Shown here: positions 60,604 through 64,000 of the stretch, piece by piece
Position numbering within the stretch: the first letter of the stretch is position 1
How the letters are laid out: every line of letters starts with the position of its first letter
Assembly: GCA_037953625.1 (NCBI GenBank)
Contig: CM075650.1
Location: forward strand, 145,853,206-145,917,205
From: Crotalaria pallida
Taxonomy: Eukaryota > Streptophyta > Magnoliopsida > Fabales > Fabaceae
Reading direction: 5' to 3'
DNA length: 64,000 nt
The notes under the pieces: generated by a model
Databases searched by the model: none
What the model was told of the DNA's origin: nothing
What the model saw: the letters and a program-made list of their open reading frames with translations, nothing else
Made by a program: the position numbers and the translations under genes

Positions 60604-62150
60604 ATTGTGGCTGGTAATTAAATGTGCTGTAATTGAGAATCTCAATATATGTGCTAATTGGGAAGCCCAATGGTGTTAAATAGTCTCAATATATGTGCTT
60701 AATGAATGGAGTCTCAATATATATATGTGTATATGATAATAATGAAAAAAACTCCCTCATGCCTCACGACTCTTTCTCTTCCTCATCTCTCACCCATTTC
60801 GTCTATCTCTCTTTCTCACTCTCTCTGATAATAATGAATCACCATGCCACGAACGAAGAAGAAATTTTTTGTTCCAAACAAAATAAGGATGCAAACAGAG
60901 CAGAGCACAGCAGAAATTTAAAAAAAATTGACAAAATCAAAAATGGAAAGAAGAAGAAAGAAAGGGGAAAATCAAAAACCCTAAATCCTAAATCTTCTTC
61001 CCAACTCAAAAATTGATGCTTGAGGGGGTGAATCCAGCCACATGCACATCATAAGAAGCGATGGTTGACGGAGAATAACGGCGGTGGTTGATGGAGGACG
61101 GTGCGTGATGGATCGCTGTCGGTGGAGATCAGTCGGTGTTGATGTTGGTGGAGAAGGGTGCTACCATGGCGACTGGCGACGGCGGCTTCGCGAATCGAAC
61201 CAATTCGCAGTGAGAGGGAGAGCGCGACTGGAGAAGATAGGGAGAGAGAGAGAGAGAGAGCGCGCGCTCGAAACAGTGAAGGATAGAGGGACGAAGGCTG
61301 TGAGGGTGGTTGTGGGTCGGCGGCGGTGGTTGAAGAAGAAGACCGGAACAGAGGGAGGAGGGATGAGAGAGAGAGACACCAAGGAATGGGGCTGCGGCTG
61401 GAACAAGAAGGAGAATGGGAGAATAGGGTTTCCCCCCTGCACACACATACACAGGTTTTGTCTTTTTTTTTTCAACATATTCTTTTATTTATTTATTTAT
61501 TTCTTTATTCCCAAAAATATTAATAACAAAAATAGTATTTATTTATTTCTTTTTTTTTCAAGAATCTTTTATTTCTTTATTTATTTGTTTCTAATTTCTT
61601 TTCTCAATTTCTATTCAATATTTATGTTAAATTTCTACCTATATAATTTTGTAGTTGTATTTCTTTTAACTTTTGGTCTACTTTGTCTTATTGCAAGTGT
61701 TGGAAGTGAAGAAAGATCAAGACTTGAAGGGAGTTGATTTCAAGGGTTGAAGGTGAGACTAATAATTTATATGGTAAGATTTGTTTTTGAGACTAATAAT
61801 TTATTTGCTAATATTATTATTCACTGCAGTTTTGGAATACGAATGAGAGTGAGGATTTGAAGGACCTTTTCAATCTCCTCTAAACAAGGAGCAGTGAAGC
61901 TTTTTCAATCTTCTGTAATTAATTTTTTTTAACACATTCAAATCTTATAAATAACGGTGAAGTTGAATCAAATTGTTCATTGTGTTGTTTTCTATTCCTA
62001 TTCTTTAGGCTCTCTTAACAATAGAGCAACTTTTAGTTTTTTAGGTTTTTTTATTCAATATTTTTTGTTAATCGAAATCAGTTACTAATATTAAAAAAAT
62101 CAGTTACTAATAGAAAAAAAAAATCAGTTACTAATCAGTTACTTTTTAAT
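60604..62150. other. Spacer with a GC-rich, gene-like patch
   Basis: 61040-61440 is GC-rich with GAGAGA runs, flanked by CT-rich DNA at 60770-60830. It resembles promoter/5'-UTR sequence, and frames are open on both strands only because of low complexity. A donor/acceptor pair may exist further on (CACTGCAG near 61825). No protein family recognised. Confidence 0.4.
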
Positions 62151-62159
62151 CGAAATCAG

Positions 62160-63330
62160 TTACTAATATTCAAGTTGGTTATTATTAATTAATGGTTTTT
62201 GTTATGCATTGATGCATAAGTACGAAAATTTGTATTCCATTAAAAAGTTTCAATTTTAGGTATTATATTATTCTTTTGAATGTAATTATTTTATTCCAAA
62301 TTTGATTCAAATCTTTTTCAAACAAAAAAAAAATCTATTCAGAAGACAAATTTTAAGATCGAAATTAATGAGTTTATTGAGAAGACAAATAGGAAAGAAA
62401 TATTACAACATTTTAAGATCAAAATTAATGGGATTATTGAGAAGACAAATAGGAGAGAAATATCTACAATATTTAAAACTGATTCAAATGAAATTAATGG
62501 GATTATTAATATTATTCTTTTGAATGTAATTATTTTATTCCAAATCTGATTCAAATTTTTTTCAAACAAAAAAAATAAATCTATTACTAATAGAAGAGAA
62601 CTTAATGAGATCATTGAGAAGACCGAAATTAATGGCAGTGAGAAGACCAAAATTAATGGGATTATTGGAAAGACAAATAGGAGAGAAATATTTAAAATAT
62701 TTAATACCGAAATTAATGGGATTATTGAGAAGACAAATAGGAGAGAAATATATCCAACATTTAAGATCGAAATTATTGGCATTGAGGAGACCAAAATTAA
62801 TGGGATTATTGGGAAGACAAATAGGAGAGAAATATTTACAATATTTAATATCGAAATAAATGGGATTATTGAGAAGACAAATAGGAGAGAAATATCTCCA
62901 ACATTTAAGATCGAAATTAATGGCATTGAGAAGACCGAAATTAATAAGATCATTGAGAAGACAAATATGTGATAAATATTTACAACATTTAAGGAATATT
63001 TTCAAGTTGATTATTATTAATTAATGGTTTTTGTTATGCATTGATTCATAAGTTACGAAAATTTGTATTCCATTAAAAAGTTTTAATTTTAGGTATTATA
63101 TTATTCTTTTGAATGTAATAATTTATTCTAAATCTGATTCAAATTTTTTTCAAACAAAAAAAAGAAATCTATTACTAATAGAAGAGAACTTAATGGGATC
63201 ATTGAGAAGACCGAAATTAATTAGATCATCGAGAAGACAAATATGAGAGAAATATCTACAACATTTAAAGAATACTTTCAAGTTGATTATTATTAATTAA
63301 TGGTTTTTGTTATGCATTGATGCATAAGTA
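62160..63330 (-). repeat. Inverted-orientation copies of the ~620-bp unit and its minisatellite
   Basis: The unit end TTATGCATTGATGCATAAG occurs at about 62200, 63030 and 63310. The ~60-bp motif in reverse (ATTGAGAAGACAAATAGGAG, AGAAATATTTACAA) repeats about ten times between 62340 and 62990. Orientation is opposite to 51605-57660. The 204-codon minus frame here is repeat-derived. Confidence 0.85.
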
Positions 63331-63743
63331 AGAGTTTTTAATAATCTTGGGTTGAGAATAGGAATCTAAAAAGGGATAAACTTTATTATCTTGAAAAAAT
63401 CAAAAAGATTATGGATTTTTATGATTGAAGTTAAGAAAAATAAAAAAAAAATTATTTAAAATGTTTCATTTGTCTTAAAAATGATAAAAAATTACAAAAA
63501 TAAAAAATCATGAAAATAATCTAACAAATCAACAAATTCTAAAACAACCAGATTAAGAGGGTTAAGGAAAGTTTTGTCACTTGACATGATATAATTTGAA
63601 TTTCTTTAGAATTTGGTTATTTTTAAAATATAAAATTTAAGTCATGACAACAAATTTTAATCAATTATTTGTTAATCAAATTTAAGTCATGATATGAAAC
63701 CTTTAATAATTTCACCTTTAAATTAGGGGCTTCGCGTAATGGC

Positions 63744-63773
63744 CCCGTGCATGTGCACGGGCTTACTTGCTAG
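63744..63773 (+). other. Helitron-type 3' end
   Basis: CCCGTGCA and TGCACGGG form an 8-bp stem around TG (63744-63761). After 8 nt comes CTAG (63770-63773) followed by T. The spacing and tail sequence (CTTACTTG versus CTTGCTTA) match 57030-57053, so both belong to one family. The 5' end was not found. Confidence 0.65.
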
Positions 63774-64000
63774 TTGTTATATAATTCCTCAAAAGTATCT
63801 CTACAAGTTGAGTAATTATATTGTTTGATTGCAAGACCTATTCTAATTCTTAATCTTCCAATTGAAGAATTAAAAATCCAAAACATAAATTGTGAGGCTC
63901 ATGTATAACTTTAAAAACGCAATCAAACACTTGATTTAAAAGAAAAACATTAATTAATAAATTAAATAAAATCATCTACGCAAATCCACCATATTTCTAA
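63774..64000. other. AT-rich end of window
   Basis: No feature recognised. Confidence 0.4.

Noticed and set aside
61084..61737. 217-codon frame on the plus strand
   Set aside because: Low-complexity Arg/Glu-rich start followed by poly-Phe/Leu from T-rich DNA, and competing frames are open on the other strand.
62339..62953. 204-codon hydrophobic minus-strand frame, and similar frames at 54399-54683 and 55720-56007
   Set aside because: Translation of the ~60-bp AT-rich minisatellite. The repeats drift in frame, there is no start context, and several frames are open at once.

Overview
The window is nuclear DNA of a flowering plant. Two host genes have ordinary GT-AG introns and read as plant proteins, and most of the rest is AT-rich intergenic DNA packed with plant-type transposable elements. 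A eudicot is most likely; a legume is only a guess.

Host genes. (1) At 1069-5440 (+) is a nine-exon KUP/HAK/KT potassium transporter (793 codons), closest in what I can recall to the KUP2/KT2 group. (2) At 24225-29044 (+) is a nine-exon gene (549 codons) for the USP39/SAD1 tri-snRNP splicing factor. (3) At 42897-43237 (-) is a two-exon gene for a 71-residue secreted eight-cysteine, defensin-like peptide. Its exons are too short for simple ORF calling.

Transposon layout. A decayed LINE (7376-9615 and 22788-about 23560) is split by a 13-kb Ty3/gypsy chromovirus (Tekay/Del type, 9616-22782). Its 3' LTR is itself split by a 3.8-kb solo LTR (18682-22491, perfect 5-bp target duplication). The chromovirus has lost gag, protease and most of RT/RNase H. 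In the gag position it carries an intronless AlkB-like 2-oxoglutarate/Fe(II) dioxygenase reading frame (12653-13549) that keeps all recognisable catalytic residues and has one nonsense codon. Its two LTRs differ by only about 1%, so the element probably moved recently with proteins supplied in trans. Two more solo LTRs of related design lie at 36539-39713 and 57768-60603.

Shared LTR design. All four LTR types (the chromovirus LTR and the three solo LTRs) begin TGTAACA(T/C)CC. Each has a pyrimidine-rich leader, then a donor-like GTAAG and an acceptor-like (C/T)AG 1.4-2.8 kb apart. Between these lies a family-specific tandem array of short hairpins, and just after the acceptor comes one more hairpin. 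The stems differ in sequence but keep pairing, both within and between families. This covarying hairpin architecture and the AlkB capture are the two most interesting things in the window.

The right-hand part (29-64 kb) is gene-poor. It holds Stowaway-like MITEs (several nested), long foldback elements, SINE remnants and a large inverted duplication of the peptide gene's promoter. It also holds about 620-bp tandem units built from a roughly 60-bp minisatellite (51.6-57.7 kb, and inverted at 62.3-63.3 kb), Helitron-type 3' ends, and a captured gene fragment at 52344-52668.
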